Assembly: GCA_910583725.1 (NCBI GenBank)
Contig: CAJTXZ010000005.1
Location: 56,332 to 120,331 of the forward strand
Direction of reading: 5' to 3'
Length of the DNA stretch: 64,000 nt
Source: an uncultured Vampirovibrio sp.
GTDB lineage: Bacteria; Cyanobacteriota; Vampirovibrionia; Gastranaerophilales; Gastranaerophilaceae
The notes beneath the pieces are model-generated. The model did not search any database. It saw only the letters and a list, made by a program, of their open reading frames with translations, and was not told where the DNA came from. A program made the translations under genes and the position numbers. Below, piece by piece: positions 34,013 through 44,500 of this stretch. Position 1 is the stretch's first letter. Each line of letters starts with the position of its first letter.

Positions 34013-34561
34013 ATGAAAAATAATAATTTTTCAAAAATTTCTGATATTTTAAACGAGTCTGTCCTTACTAATCAAAAGTTTGGACAGGCTTTTGATAAAT
34101 GTATGCTTTTTGATTTCTGGAAAACAGTTGTAGGAAAACGCTTTGAAAAATTTTCTATTCCCTATGACCTTAAAGGCACAGTACTTTTTGTTTCAGCGCA
34201 AAGCCCTGCAATAATTCAGGAATTAAGTTTTTACAAAGCTGACATTATAAAAAAATACACTCCATATGCCCAAGGGTTGAATTTTAAAATTACTGATATC
34301 AGGTTTGACTATAAAAATTGGGGAAATATTAAGAAAAGTAAACAAAAATCAGACGCTTTTGACGTTGATAATCCCGATATTTATACTGAGGATGATTTTG
34401 AGGCTGTAATTTTAGATGATACAGAGGAAATTGAATTCAATGAATTGCAAAAAAAAATATCAAACATTGATTTTTTGTCTGACAGCCTCAAAGAAAAAAT
34501 ATATACAAATGCCAGAAATTCATACAAAGCTCAAAAACTTAGAAAAGACTGGAAAAAATAA
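34013..34561 (+). CDS. DUF721 (DciA-like) protein
   Basis: I start at ATG 34013, just after the metK stop (182 residues). The longer open frame back to 33878 lies inside metK and is not credible. Residues 25-100 fit DUF721: F-W-K-T-V-V-G-K-R-F near 34, then a G-T-V-L-F-V-S-A-x-S-P-A-I-I-Q-E-L stretch. DciA proteins are helicase-loading factors in many bacteria lacking DnaC. That role here is inference from family membership. The C-terminal half is acidic and coiled-coil-like. The SD is weak. Confidence 0.75.
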   Translation: MKNNNFSKISDILNESVLTNQKFGQAFDKCMLFDFWKTVVGKRFEKFSIPYDLKGTVLFVSAQSPAIIQELSFYKADIIKKYTPYAQGLNFKITDIRFDYKNWGNIKKSKQKSDAFDVDNPDIYTEDDFEAVILDDTEEIEFNELQKKISNIDFLSDSLKEKIYTNARNSYKAQKLRKDWKK

Positions 34562-34615
34562 TAAAAATTTATTACAATAATTTTAAGTACAATAAAAAAA
34601 TGGAGCATTACAAAG

Positions 34616-34873
34616 TTGTCAGACGATAAAAAAGTTATTTCATTTGGAAAAAAGCATAATAAACACGAAAAAGAGGAGCTGAATAATTTAGAATATTGCA
34701 GCTTCTGCAAGCGTCCAAATACGGAAGTGCCAAAAATGGTAAAGGGCCCGGATGTTAATATATGTTCTGAATGTGTCCTCATTGCTGTTCAGTACTTAAT
34801 TTTGCAGGATGGTATTTTATCAGGACAGGCTCAGAAAATTTTAAATCTTCTTTGGGATATTAAAGATAAATAA
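34616..34873 (+). CDS. Stand-alone ClpX-type C4 zinc-finger protein
   Basis: 85 residues from TTG 34616, with GGAG about 10 nt upstream. A short basic N-terminus is followed by a zf-C4_ClpX domain: C28-x-x-C31 and C50-x-x-C53, with the V-K-G-P-x-V-x-I-C-S-E-C-V spacing of the ClpX N-terminal domain. The AAA+ ATPase that normally follows is absent: the protein stops after one more helix. The ClpX zinc domain dimerises and docks adaptors and substrates, so this may be an adaptor or inhibitor. That is inference. The next gene begins 3 nt later. Confidence 0.8.
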   Translation: MSDDKKVISFGKKHNKHEKEELNNLEYCSFCKRPNTEVPKMVKGPDVNICSECVLIAVQYLILQDGILSGQAQKILNLLWDIKDK

Positions 34874-34876
34874 TCT

Positions 34877-36505
34877 ATGCAGGAATCTAAAATACAACAA
34901 AGAGCATATATTTTGCAGGAAATTTCAAAGCTGAAACGTTTGCCTGCAGTTTCTGATTCTGATGTTAAGGCGAGCATTGAAAATCTTTCTGTTATTGATG
35001 ATAAGGCTTTTTTATGTACAACGCTCCTAAGAGAGATTAACGGCTCTGTAACGTATTTTGATGGTGTACTTTCTATTTTGGCCATTAATCTTGCATCCGA
35101 TGTTCTTGGAAAGACTATTTTTGATTTTCTTGAAAAACCATCGGTTTCAGAAGAAAAGAAATTGTTTTTGATAAACCTTTTAAGGCAGGCAGGATACGCT
35201 GTTGAGCCTGATTTAATTCATCTATATGTAAAAAATGCAGATGAACTTGTTGATATTGAAACTGAAAAATTTTTGCAGCTTGCCGAGGTTAATCCTGAGG
35301 CGCAGATTGATTTTCTGGATTTTTATTTTGGAATTAATGACGCTGATAAAAACATATTGCTTGATTCAATCATTGAAAGCTACTCCGGCGATATGCTTGC
35401 AAATATCCTTGCGCCGTTGATTTATTCTCTTAAAAATGATGCCTCGCTTGCAATCTGCATTAATGGGCTATTAAATTCTAAATCATATCTTGCCTTTGCC
35501 CCACTGGAGTGGGTGATAAATACATCTAAAAATCCATCCCTTGTATCTCTGTCAAAAAAGATTAAAAATGAACTTAAAATTTCAGGAATGAGAAAAGATT
35601 TTGAACCTCTTGAATATTATTCAAAACTTTTTTCTGAATCAAAACCCCTTGGCTTCTATGTTTCGCCGATTGACGGATCGTCAAATTTTTCTCTTGTCTT
35701 TGCAAGGGAAAATAATGGCGCCGTCTCAACATTTTTTGCCGTCCTTAACCTTAACCATGGGCCTCTTTCCTGTTTTGGCTTGTCAAATATCTCAAAAAAT
35801 GAATATGAAAATGTTCTTTCAAGATTTTTTAAGGATACTGATAAAATTCCTCTGGATAACGAGGCTGGCAGACTTTTAATTGATGAGTCCATTGAGCTTG
35901 CATTCAAAAATAATGAAACTGTTCCCTATGAAATCCTCTGCTGGCGCCAGCTAACCTATGATATTAAGCCTGTTTATACAGCTTTGTCTGATTTTATTAA
36001 AACCTCTCTTTCTGATAGAAATATTTTTAAGGTTAATGATATAGATATAAAAAGAACCACAAATTGCGATTATGTTCAAAAATGGTTCTTTCCTTATTCG
36101 GTTAATTATCCCGAATTTATGACCTTAATTGATAAAATTTGCGCACTGGATGAAAAAGATTTTGAAAATTTTGATATATTGACCAAAGAATTTTTGTCAA
36201 ATTCTCGCACACAACTGTTTTTAGAACTTAAACAAAGGTTCTTATATCAGGCATATTTTCTAAAATGCCAGCAATTTAAAAATTTATCGTCGCTTTTTTA
36301 TTCACTTTATCTTGATGATACTGCCCTAAAAAAGGTTTATGATTTTTCTATTAAAAAAAGCGTGTATGAATTTTTCTTAAATTTGCAAAATTTAAAGGAT
36401 ATGACTGATAAAAATAATGTTTTTGCAAAACAAAGAAAAGTTAAATTTTTTGATTTTAATTCAGAATTAATGTTAAAATTGATTGAGAAAAAATGGATAA
36501 GTTAA
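34877..36505 (+). CDS. Large alpha-helical (HEAT-like) protein of unknown function
   Basis: 542 residues. The N-terminal half (about 1-240) has repeated amphipathic helix pairs (L-R-E-I, L-L-R-Q-A, L-A-P-L-I) typical of HEAT/ARM solenoids. The middle (255-330) contains more beta-like stretches (F-Y-V-S-P-I-D-G-S, S-L-V-F-A-R-E). No signal peptide is seen. It lies between the ClpX-type zinc finger (3-nt gap) and ruvX (13-nt overlap), so all are on one transcript. The general character resembles the protein at 17498. A scaffold role with the zinc-finger protein is possible but untested. Confidence 0.75.
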   Translation: MQESKIQQRAYILQEISKLKRLPAVSDSDVKASIENLSVIDDKAFLCTTLLREINGSVTYFDGVLSILAINLASDVLGKTIFDFLEKPSVSEEKKLFLINLLRQAGYAVEPDLIHLYVKNADELVDIETEKFLQLAEVNPEAQIDFLDFYFGINDADKNILLDSIIESYSGDMLANILAPLIYSLKNDASLAICINGLLNSKSYLAFAPLEWVINTSKNPSLVSLSKKIKNELKISGMRKDFEPLEYYSKLFSESKPLGFYVSPIDGSSNFSLVFARENNGAVSTFFAVLNLNHGPLSCFGLSNISKNEYENVLSRFFKDTDKIPLDNEAGRLLIDESIELAFKNNETVPYEILCWRQLTYDIKPVYTALSDFIKTSLSDRNIFKVNDIDIKRTTNCDYVQKWFFPYSVNYPEFMTLIDKICALDEKDFENFDILTKEFLSNSRTQLFLELKQRFLYQAYFLKCQQFKNLSSLFYSLYLDDTALKKVYDFSIKKSVYEFFLNLQNLKDMTDKNNVFAKQRKVKFFDFNSELMLKLIEKKWIS

Positions 36506-36903
36506 ATCGTATTATGGCACTTGACATTGGCGATAAACGAATCGGCGCAGCATTCAGCGACCCGTTTGGCCTTTTTGTGTCTCAAACTGCATTAATTTTA
36601 AGAAATAATGATAAAAAAGCACTTGATGAAATTGAAGATTATTGTAAAAAATATAATGTTGTAAAAATTCTTGTTGGCGTGCCTTATAATATGGACGGTA
36701 CACTTGGCTTTCAGGCGCAGAAAAATTTAGATTTCATCTCGCCTCTCAAAGAAAAATATAACCTGATTTACCGTGATGAAAGGCTTACTTCGTTTCAGGC
36801 AGAAGAGCTATTGAAAAAACAACATGTAAAATATACTAAGAATAAAGGACTTGTAGATATTAAAAGTGCGTGTATAATTTTAGAAGATTATTTAGGAGAA
36901 TAA
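36493..36903 (+). CDS. ruvX: Putative pre-16S rRNA nuclease / Holliday junction resolvase YqgF (RuvX)
   Basis: 136 residues. The RNase-H fold begins I-M-A-L-D-I-G-D-K-R-I-G-A-A, with further motifs V-G-V-P-Y-N-M-D-G-T-L-G near 60 and D-E-R-L-T-S near 96. A final D-I-K-S-A segment carries the last acidic residue. YqgF is implicated in 16S rRNA 5' maturation. It overlaps the preceding gene by 13 nt, and the DUF1292 gene starts 1 nt after its stop, as in Bacillus yrrK-yrzB. Confidence 0.93.
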   Translation: MDKLNRIMALDIGDKRIGAAFSDPFGLFVSQTALILRNNDKKALDEIEDYCKKYNVVKILVGVPYNMDGTLGFQAQKNLDFISPLKEKYNLIYRDERLTSFQAEELLKKQHVKYTKNKGLVDIKSACIILEDYLGE

Positions 36904-36904
36904 A

Positions 36905-37204
36905 ATGGGCAGATTCGACGATATGGAAAAAAGAGAATTACAGATAATTCAAACAATAGGTGAAGACGGCGAAGAGGTGAGCCTGAAACTTCTTGATGTT
37001 GTAACGGTTGGCGATTTTGACTACGCTCTTCTTTTACCTGTTGATGAAGACCTTGACAATGAAGAGTGCGAAGTTATCCTTATGCGCCTGAAGCAAAACA
37101 CCTCTGAGTATGTTTTTGAAACCATTGAGGATGATGAAGAATTTAATATGGTCTCAGAAGCCATTCTTGAAGAAGAAGGCTATGAAGATATTGAGGAAGA
37201 ATAA
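36905..37204 (+). CDS. DUF1292 family protein
   Basis: 99 residues, highly acidic (Asp/Glu-rich C-terminus). The central pattern fits DUF1292: E-D-G-x-E-V then F-x-Y-A-L-L-L-P and E-V-I-L-M-R-L. No function is established for the family. The conserved neighbourhood with yqgF, seen here too, suggests a related role. The SD AGGAG lies in the ruvX end. Its last 25 nt overlap the 3' end of the convergent DUF2229 gene. Confidence 0.85.
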   Translation: MGRFDDMEKRELQIIQTIGEDGEEVSLKLLDVVTVGDFDYALLLPVDEDLDNEECEVILMRLKQNTSEYVFETIEDDEEFNMVSEAILEEEGYEDIEEE

Positions 37205-38235
37205 ATAAGTTTTTTTTCTTCCAAAATATTCTTTGAATTAATGGCGCGTTTTTTCCTGTAAAGCATATCACAGAAAGCTTCAAGTCTTGTTACAAACCCC
37301 GCTTCACCTGTATGTTCATCAATCGTAAGGTTTAAGAGGGGTTTATTAAAGTTTCTTGATTTTCTTTTTATATCTTCAATCATTAAAGAATCAGGCCCGC
37401 AGCCAAAGGCAGTAATAGTGATAAGCCCGTCTATTGAATCGCTTTTTAAATAATGCCCTGCTGCACCTGTCATCTCAAGCTGGTTTGCCCAGTACATTTC
37501 AGCCTCAAGCGTGTTTATTCCATCCTTTAGCTGCTCGTCTGTTAGCTGAAGCGCGCTATATACCCTGACGCCAAGGTCTTTAAGTTTTTTAAATACATCC
37601 ATGCATATTCTTTTATCATAGATATTATATCCATGCGCAACAAGCGCAACGTTTATGCCATCATTTGCCTCGTCTTCGGAATTTATTACAACCTTGCCCT
37701 CTTTTGCATTCTTTAGAGCTTTTTCAAATGCCAGATTGTGCTGCATCATAACCCTGAAATTATTATGCAATACAAAACCGGCCTTGAGCGCTGCCTTAAT
37801 TTTGTCTTTGTCTAATATGCCAAAGGGTTTCACTGCCTGTTCTAAAAATTCCATAAGCCCGAGATTTTTTTCAGATTTATCAAGGGTTGCCTCTATCAGG
37901 TTGTAATCGCCCTTAACGACGTTTCTTATTAAATCAGGAAGACCTCTTATTTTTGAACAATTGTAAATTTTTGGCGCAACAGACTGAATTGACGGTGTGA
38001 AGATATTTTTAACCCCTTTTTCAATTAGATTTATAACATGCCCCACATAAACCTTAATGGGAAGACAAGTTTCCGTTACAACAAGGGAAGCGCCATCTAC
38101 CAGTGTTTTTTTAGTTGTTGGGTCTGATAATATAATTTCAAAACCCAGATTTGTAAAAAAACCGCACAAAAACGGGAAGTAATTATAAAATGTAAGTGCT
38201 CTTGGAATTCCGATTATTTTTTCTTTTAATGTCAT
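37180..38235 (-). CDS. DUF2229 / 2-hydroxyacyl-CoA dehydratase activase-related protein
   Basis: The start is ATG 38235 (351 residues), because GGAGG lies 5 nt upstream. The in-frame ATC/ATT region above has no SD. It opens with the family pattern I-G-I-P-R-A-L-x-F-Y-N-Y-F-P-F, with an E-T-C-L-P-I-K cysteine near 55, C-S-K near 93 and a late F-G-C-G-P-D-S (about 278), probable Fe-S ligands. Related domains occur in activators of 2-hydroxyacyl-CoA dehydratases and benzoyl-CoA reductases. No dehydratase subunit is nearby, so the substrate is unknown. It converges on DUF1292 with a 25-nt overlap. Confidence 0.8.
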   Translation of the reverse strand: MTLKEKIIGIPRALTFYNYFPFLCGFFTNLGFEIILSDPTTKKTLVDGASLVVTETCLPIKVYVGHVINLIEKGVKNIFTPSIQSVAPKIYNCSKIRGLPDLIRNVVKGDYNLIEATLDKSEKNLGLMEFLEQAVKPFGILDKDKIKAALKAGFVLHNNFRVMMQHNLAFEKALKNAKEGKVVINSEDEANDGINVALVAHGYNIYDKRICMDVFKKLKDLGVRVYSALQLTDEQLKDGINTLEAEMYWANQLEMTGAAGHYLKSDSIDGLITITAFGCGPDSLMIEDIKRKSRNFNKPLLNLTIDEHTGEAGFVTRLEAFCDMLYRKKRAINSKNILEEKKLIYSSSISS

Positions 38236-38382
38236 CTCTGCCTCCGCCCCGTTGATTTTTATCAACAGTCTTAATCTATAATACTTTAAACATTAAAAAA
38301 ATGCATTATTAATATAAATTTACTTTCTTAACAAAACTTAATAATTTATATGCTTTTATGCAATATTTTTTCATTTTTGGTT

Positions 38383-38411
38383 TTAATAAATAAGTATAGC
38401 TATTGTAAAAT
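38383..38411 (+). promoter_or_regulatory. Candidate leaderless promoter of the M16 gene
   Basis: TTAATA (38383-38388), 17-nt spacer, TAAAAT (38406-38411), then 6 nt to ATG 38418. No SD is present. The -35 is weak (4 of 6 matches), but the geometry matches the promoters at 2208 and 60472. Confidence 0.45.
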
Positions 38412-38417
38412 TAACTT

Positions 38418-41400
38418 ATGTTGAATTCGCTTCAAAATATTCAAAATATAAAAACCTATGGAGCACAAGCTTCTCCGGGAAATTCTGTAATAAATTTATT
38501 TGCGCAGCTTGCGGCAAAACAAATCCTCGAGCAGAACAATCACTATTATTTAGATAATTCTAATTCTCCAAAAGCCGGCAATGCTAATCCTGCTCTTGGC
38601 TTGTATAATAATTTTGTAAACCCCAATATTCCGACAGGATACAGCTATCTTGGTGTTGAAAAAACGCCAAACGGTGATGATATACATCTTTTTATGCTTC
38701 AAAATGGCCAAAGGGTTGCAATAATGCCAAAAAAAGGCACCACAATTGTTAAAACTTTTGTTGATTCGGGCTCTATGAATGAAACCGATAGGATAAGAGG
38801 CATTAGCCATTTTATAGAACACAATCTTTTTAACGGCAGTAAAACCTTGCCGCCGGGCAGCTTTTTTAATGAAACCGCAAAAATGGGTGCAAACACTAAT
38901 GCCTCAACTGATTATGCCCAAACGGATTATTATATAGAATCTGCAATTATGTCTGACTCTGATTTAGCGAAAACAATTTCTATGCATGCTGATATGTTAA
39001 CAAACCCGCTTTTTCCAGCTGATATGATTGAAAAAGAAAAAGGCCCTGTAACCTCTGAAATCAGCATGGTAAATGATGATATGATATCTGTTGCAGCAAA
39101 TGATGCGATTAAAAATCTTTTCCAGATAAATTCTAAATCTGATAATTTGGTCGCAGGCTCTATTCAAACCGTGAATTCTCTAAACAGGAGTGATGTTGTT
39201 GATTACTGGCAAAGGCACTATACGCCGGATAACCTTTATACAGTTGTTGTAGGGGATGTTGATGTTCAAAAAACAATGGAGTTAATTTCAAAAAATTTCA
39301 CCCAAAAAGCCATGCCGGATGCAGGCTTAAACAGGCAGTCCGAAACCCTGACGCCGATAAATTCTCCTGTGAGAGTAGATTATAAATCTCCGACTGATAA
39401 TGGCGCCTCAATTATTGCTGCATTCTCTGGCCCGGCTGCTGGCGATTTTAAATCAAATATAAAGGTTCAGGCTCTTGGTACATTTTTAACGGGCAGTATA
39501 CATTCAAGGCTAACAAATGCCCTTGATAATGTTAATTCATATGCTGATTTCCAGATTCAAAAAGTGGGTCTTAAAAAAGATGACCCGCAGGCATTTTTAT
39601 TCCAGCTCTCCTCGCCAAAAGGAAAGGAGCAGGAGGTTTTGGATGTTTTTTATTCAACAATAGAAGAACTTGCATATACTCCTCCGACAGAACTTGAAAT
39701 GAAGGTATTAAAAAATAATCTTTATAAAAGTATTGCGGCAAGTTTTCAGGATTCAATATCTATGTGCGATATTATAGGCACAAGTATGCTTGATGGTGAT
39801 TTTGATTCAATTTCTGAATATAAAAATGCCATAGAAGAACTAACCCCCTATGATATTCAAATGGCGGCAAAACAGTTTATAGACCTGAATAAGGCTTCAA
39901 TTGCGGTGGTGCACCCCATGGATGCCACAGATGATGAGATTATGGAAAATTATAAAAAAAGCTCTTATTCACTGCATCAAAAAAATGCTGATACAAACAA
40001 TAGGGCTGCAATGTACAATAGTCATATTTTTTATAATATGCCGTTTGATTTATCATTCAAAAATAATATTAAGCCTCGGAATATCTATCTTTCAAATAAT
40101 GCAAATACAGCGCTGGCAAAAGAAAGTACACAGAAAATCATTCCATTCCAACAGCCTTCCCTGGCAAAAGATGCAGATGAAGCCGTATTGCCGGATAATA
40201 CACATGTTGTAATGAATAACTATCCGACAGAGCCCTGCTATATGGAGTGGAGACTTACATCAAAAGAATCAGTACCTGAAAATCCTGCAGTTCCCTATAT
40301 TTTATCGGAATTATTAAATAGCGGCAGCATATATAATAACAGAGAACAATTTGCTCTTAATGCTGAAAGCAATGGCATCTCATTTGCGGCGGATACAAAT
40401 GGTTTTCAGATTTCTTTGTGCGCTGATTGTCTTGAAGATGGCATAGGAAAATCTATTGACACAATGAAAGAAGCTTTATTCAGCCCTAATTTTAGCAGGG
40501 AAAATTTTGATAAAGCTAAAGCTGATTTAATAGCATATTTTGAATCACTAAGCAAAGACGCTTCGGATAACATTCTGGATGAATTATTCGGAAAATATTT
40601 TGCAAAGCCTGATTTGATTTTAGAGGGTTTAAAATCAGTTACTCTTGATGATGTGATTAAACATTATGATGATATGATGGCAAATTCGACATCAGCCTTT
40701 GTAATAAGTGCGCCTTTTGAAAAAAATCCCGCGCTCAAAGATGAGGTGTTTGCAAAAATAAATACAAAAAACAAGCAGTTTAAACACTTGGCTCCTGCTT
40801 ATATGCCAATATATAATAAGTTCAAGGCTAATCAAACATCTAAAGTTTTAATTGATTCCGAGGAAAGAAATCAGGCTCAGATAGCTAAAACATATTCTTT
40901 TAAAATGAGCGGTAATATTGACGATGAAGTTAAGTTTGAACTTTTAAATACTATCCTTGGCGGCACACCATCATCAAGACTTTTCCAGGATTTAAGGGAA
41001 AAGCAGAAGCTTGCCTATAGAGTATCAAGCAGCATAAGGTCTTTTGAAGATACTGGCATTCTAACCATGTCTATTTTATCTACAACTGATGATAAAAAAC
41101 AAAACGACATCAAGTATGATAATCTTCAAAAATCCCTTGAAGGATTTACTTCTCATTCAGAAAAGCTTTTAAATGAACTCGTAAGCAAAGAAGAGCTTGA
41201 CAGCGCTAAAAAAATATTAAAACAAAAATATGCAAGACAGACAGAACTTCCTGATTCGAAGACAGGTATCCTTGCTATGAGCCTGCACCAGCCCTATGGA
41301 ATTAAAAGAATGGATGAATATATAAAGGCTATAGATAAAATCACCCCGGAAGATATTCAATCTGCAGCGCAGCATATTTTTTCAAATAAACCAGTATATT

Positions 41401-41513
41401 CAATCCTTGCAAGCAAGGATACTATAAATAATCAGGCAGATTATTTAAACACTTTGGGCGAAGTAAAAAATATGGATGTTTTACAAAAGCCGCCCGCTAA
41501 AAATGCTGCCTGA
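38418..41513 (+). CDS. Two-module M16 (insulinase/pitrilysin-like) zinc metallopeptidase
   Basis: 1031 residues. The inverted zinc motif H131-F-I-E-H135 and downstream ligand candidate E214 (V-T-S-E-I-S) lie in the first M16 half. A second half (from about 590) lacks the HxxEH but keeps the late R-L-F-Q-D-L-R-E-K-Q-K-L-A-Y segment near 860, typical of the substrate-chamber domain. Single-chain M16 enzymes clamp and degrade peptides. The N-terminus has no clear signal peptide (Asn/Gln-rich, weakly hydrophobic), so location is unclear. It is probably leaderless (no SD). It converges with the AsmA gene, with a hairpin between. Confidence 0.88.
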   Translation: MLNSLQNIQNIKTYGAQASPGNSVINLFAQLAAKQILEQNNHYYLDNSNSPKAGNANPALGLYNNFVNPNIPTGYSYLGVEKTPNGDDIHLFMLQNGQRVAIMPKKGTTIVKTFVDSGSMNETDRIRGISHFIEHNLFNGSKTLPPGSFFNETAKMGANTNASTDYAQTDYYIESAIMSDSDLAKTISMHADMLTNPLFPADMIEKEKGPVTSEISMVNDDMISVAANDAIKNLFQINSKSDNLVAGSIQTVNSLNRSDVVDYWQRHYTPDNLYTVVVGDVDVQKTMELISKNFTQKAMPDAGLNRQSETLTPINSPVRVDYKSPTDNGASIIAAFSGPAAGDFKSNIKVQALGTFLTGSIHSRLTNALDNVNSYADFQIQKVGLKKDDPQAFLFQLSSPKGKEQEVLDVFYSTIEELAYTPPTELEMKVLKNNLYKSIAASFQDSISMCDIIGTSMLDGDFDSISEYKNAIEELTPYDIQMAAKQFIDLNKASIAVVHPMDATDDEIMENYKKSSYSLHQKNADTNNRAAMYNSHIFYNMPFDLSFKNNIKPRNIYLSNNANTALAKESTQKIIPFQQPSLAKDADEAVLPDNTHVVMNNYPTEPCYMEWRLTSKESVPENPAVPYILSELLNSGSIYNNREQFALNAESNGISFAADTNGFQISLCADCLEDGIGKSIDTMKEALFSPNFSRENFDKAKADLIAYFESLSKDASDNILDELFGKYFAKPDLILEGLKSVTLDDVIKHYDDMMANSTSAFVISAPFEKNPALKDEVFAKINTKNKQFKHLAPAYMPIYNKFKANQTSKVLIDSEERNQAQIAKTYSFKMSGNIDDEVKFELLNTILGGTPSSRLFQDLREKQKLAYRVSSSIRSFEDTGILTMSILSTTDDKKQNDIKYDNLQKSLEGFTSHSEKLLNELVSKEELDSAKKILKQKYARQTELPDSKTGILAMSLHQPYGIKRMDEYIKAIDKITPEDIQSAAQHIFSNKPVYSILASKDTINNQADYLNTLGEVKNMDVLQKPPAKNAA

Positions 41514-41536
41514 TGTTTTTGTACTTGTAGATTTTT

Positions 41537-41559
41537 CGATTCACTCTTTGTTTGAATCG
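41537..41559. terminator. Weak hairpin between convergent M16 and AsmA genes
   Basis: CGATTCA (41537-41543) and TGAATCG (41553-41559) form a 7-bp stem, flanked by a T-run on the left and TTTCTAAAAAA on the right. It could act as a modest bidirectional terminator. Confidence 0.4.
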
Positions 41560-41588
41560 TTTCTAAAAAATAGCCTTTATTTTCGGCA

Positions 41589-44500
41589 TTATTCTTGCGT
41601 ATTAGTGGCCGTACTTTTTGTTCCGTCATTTTGGAATTTCAAAGACTTGATAGAGCTTGGCTTTGCAATAGGCCCTAGTATTGTAACCTGAAAGTTTTTA
41701 CTAGCCTCTGTTTCGCTGCCGTATAATGCAGGTACGTTTGCAATGTCATTTGTTGAAATCACTCCAAATAACGGATTTGTTTTTTCCTTTATTATGCTGG
41801 TTAAAACCTGTCCGGCTGTTTTTTGCTCTCCCTGACTCTCATTTTGGTTTGCTGCGGTGTTTTGAGCATTCTTAATTGAGCCAAGGATAGCAAGACCCGT
41901 TTGTACAGCCTTATTGTCAGAATATTTTTCGCTTAAATTATTAACTGCCTGATTTATTTTATTTTCTGCCACCGTGGTTACTTTTTCCACTGTTGACTGC
42001 ATTTTATTAACCCCTAAATTACCAAGAACATTTGCAACCTTTGATGAAACCCTTCCTGTTATCTTAAGGTTGGCGTTATTGTTCATTAAATTATATGTTC
42101 CGCTTGCATAAAGGCTCATATTCGGCCCTTGGGATTTAAAGTTTGAAACCCCTGCTATACCTTTATTGAAAGTAAGAATTCCTGTAACATTCTTAAATTC
42201 CTGCGTATTAAGTGAACTAACCTTTGATGTTACATTGTTTAGTATTGTATTAAACGTGCCAAGGTTTAATACATTTGCAGCATTTATAAATTTTGCAAAA
42301 CTGATATTTTCTCCATACTCTCCGTCCTTAACCTCAAAAGTTACTGTTCCGTTAAGGGTTCTTAATTGTTCCTCAAGTGTTGCGCCTGAAAGACTCACCT
42401 TTGCGCTGCCGCCTAAGGTTCCACTCCTTACAATGTCAATGCCTATAAATGCCTTTGAAGCATCGCGCATAGCAATGTTTTCAGCCTGCATATCAACACC
42501 TATTTTTCCATTTAAGACATTGTAGGAGCACTTTCCGCTTGCAGTTCCTTGTGCAAACTTTGCATTTAAATTATTTAAATTATAAACATTTTTTAAGAGA
42601 TTATGTGTATAATTAATATCCTCAATAATCAGCCCGCCTGATTTTAGTTTTGCAATTTTTGCTTCACCGCCGTTTATAATAACGCCTAAATCCTGCGGCT
42701 GTGTATTTTTTGAAGCACTGGTGCTTTGCGCGGGTGCTGGCATGGTTTTCATAATTTTATCGGCAAGTTTAATTAAGGCATCTGTGTCGATATAAGATGA
42801 ATTATAATTTAAATTATTTATGGTAATTCCTTTGCTAAAGTTTGTTGAAATATTAGCATTGCCTGAAAAATCAGAATTTGCAACCTTTGCATTGTTTAAT
42901 TTTGCACTCATTATGCTTTTATTAAAGTCCATAACGAGGCTTTCAAGCGTAAGTCCATAATCAGGATAATTCAGAGTGTCTATATTAAAATTGCCGCTTA
43001 TGTTCGGCGAAAATGCTCTGCCTGAAAGGATAACATCTCCAATGACATTCATACTTGCCTTTCCAAGCATTGGAATGGTTATTTTTGTTTTGTTCGGGAT
43101 GTTTATATCTATATTGGATAAAACTGGCTCTTTTGCATAAATATTCTTTACTTGTCCTTTGATTTCGGCAAGTTTTCCGTTTGTTGACTTTGCACAAATG
43201 GTATTAATATCAAGCGTATCATTTTTTAGTGCAATATCTAAATTCAAGGTGTTCTCTAAGCCGTTTACAGTCGGAATTTCAACAATGCTGATATAATTAG
43301 CGGGACTTGATGTTAAGGTGCCGTTAATTTTTATATTATCAACTAAGCCTGTAACAGAAGCATTGTATGGCATACTTCCTTTGTATGCGACAGAATTTCT
43401 GAATTCCTTTGGAATGAAGGCTAAAATGGTTGCCGGGTGCACGCTTCCGTTGGCTTTAATATTTAGTTCCGGTTTTTGCATATAGTTTTTAACATCACCC
43501 GAGATATTTATTTTTGTCCCTTCAAGGGTTGAATTAAACGGCTCTATGGTAATGTTTGACATATCAGCTGTAATTTTTGCAGCTGGTGCAATATAGGTAA
43601 TTTTAGGTTCCTTTAATGAAGCATTAACATTTTTTACATTTATAATTGCGTCAATATCATTCTTATCCTTTGGCCTTGCAACTATATTAATATTCTCAAT
43701 GCTTAATGGCATCTGTGCGCTTTTTACAAGCATTTGAAAATTATCCAAATTAATATCGGCCTTTGGCTGTATGTTTTTAAAATCTCCTAAAACATTTACA
43801 AGAACAGTTAAAGCGCCGTTATTAAACTGAAAATCAGCTATATCCTTTTTGTTTACAAGTTTAAATTCTGTTGCAATATTAACTAAATCCTTAATCTTAA
43901 GCGGGTCTGATTTTATGGTTAAGTTTATATCGGAATTTGAAGCAATTTCGCCGTTTATGCTAAACTTTGCTCCGTTAACCAAAGCGCTTGTATCCTTAAT
44001 ATTTAGTGCATTGTTTGAAAAATCCAAAAATGCGCGCATTTGGTTTATAAAAAGACCTGCTTTGCTATAAGATATGTTGCCATCAACAAGTTTTAACTCG
44101 CCGTCAGATTTTATTGTTTTTAAATCTGTATCCAAATTAAAACCGCCCTTAATGTAGCCTGCGGCAGTCATATTTTTAATATCATTATCAATACAGCAGA
44201 TATCAAGCAGTGCAGCTGTAATATCAACCAAACTCTTTAAGGTGATTTTATCAGTCTTAATATCTAAATCAAGCTTCGGTTTTTTCCCTGTCTTAAAGCC
44301 GCTTCTTGTTTCAACAAATTCTTCTTTGGATATAAAAAGTTTTGAATCAACATCTACATTCCTATCCTTAAAGTCAAGGTTCAAATAACTTTCTGGCAGC
44401 TGAATGTCGCTTAATTTAAGACTGAAATTTTGTATACCAATATTGCCTTTGGCCCTAAAATCTTCAATATTTTTTATATCAAGTTTAGCGGCAATATTTG

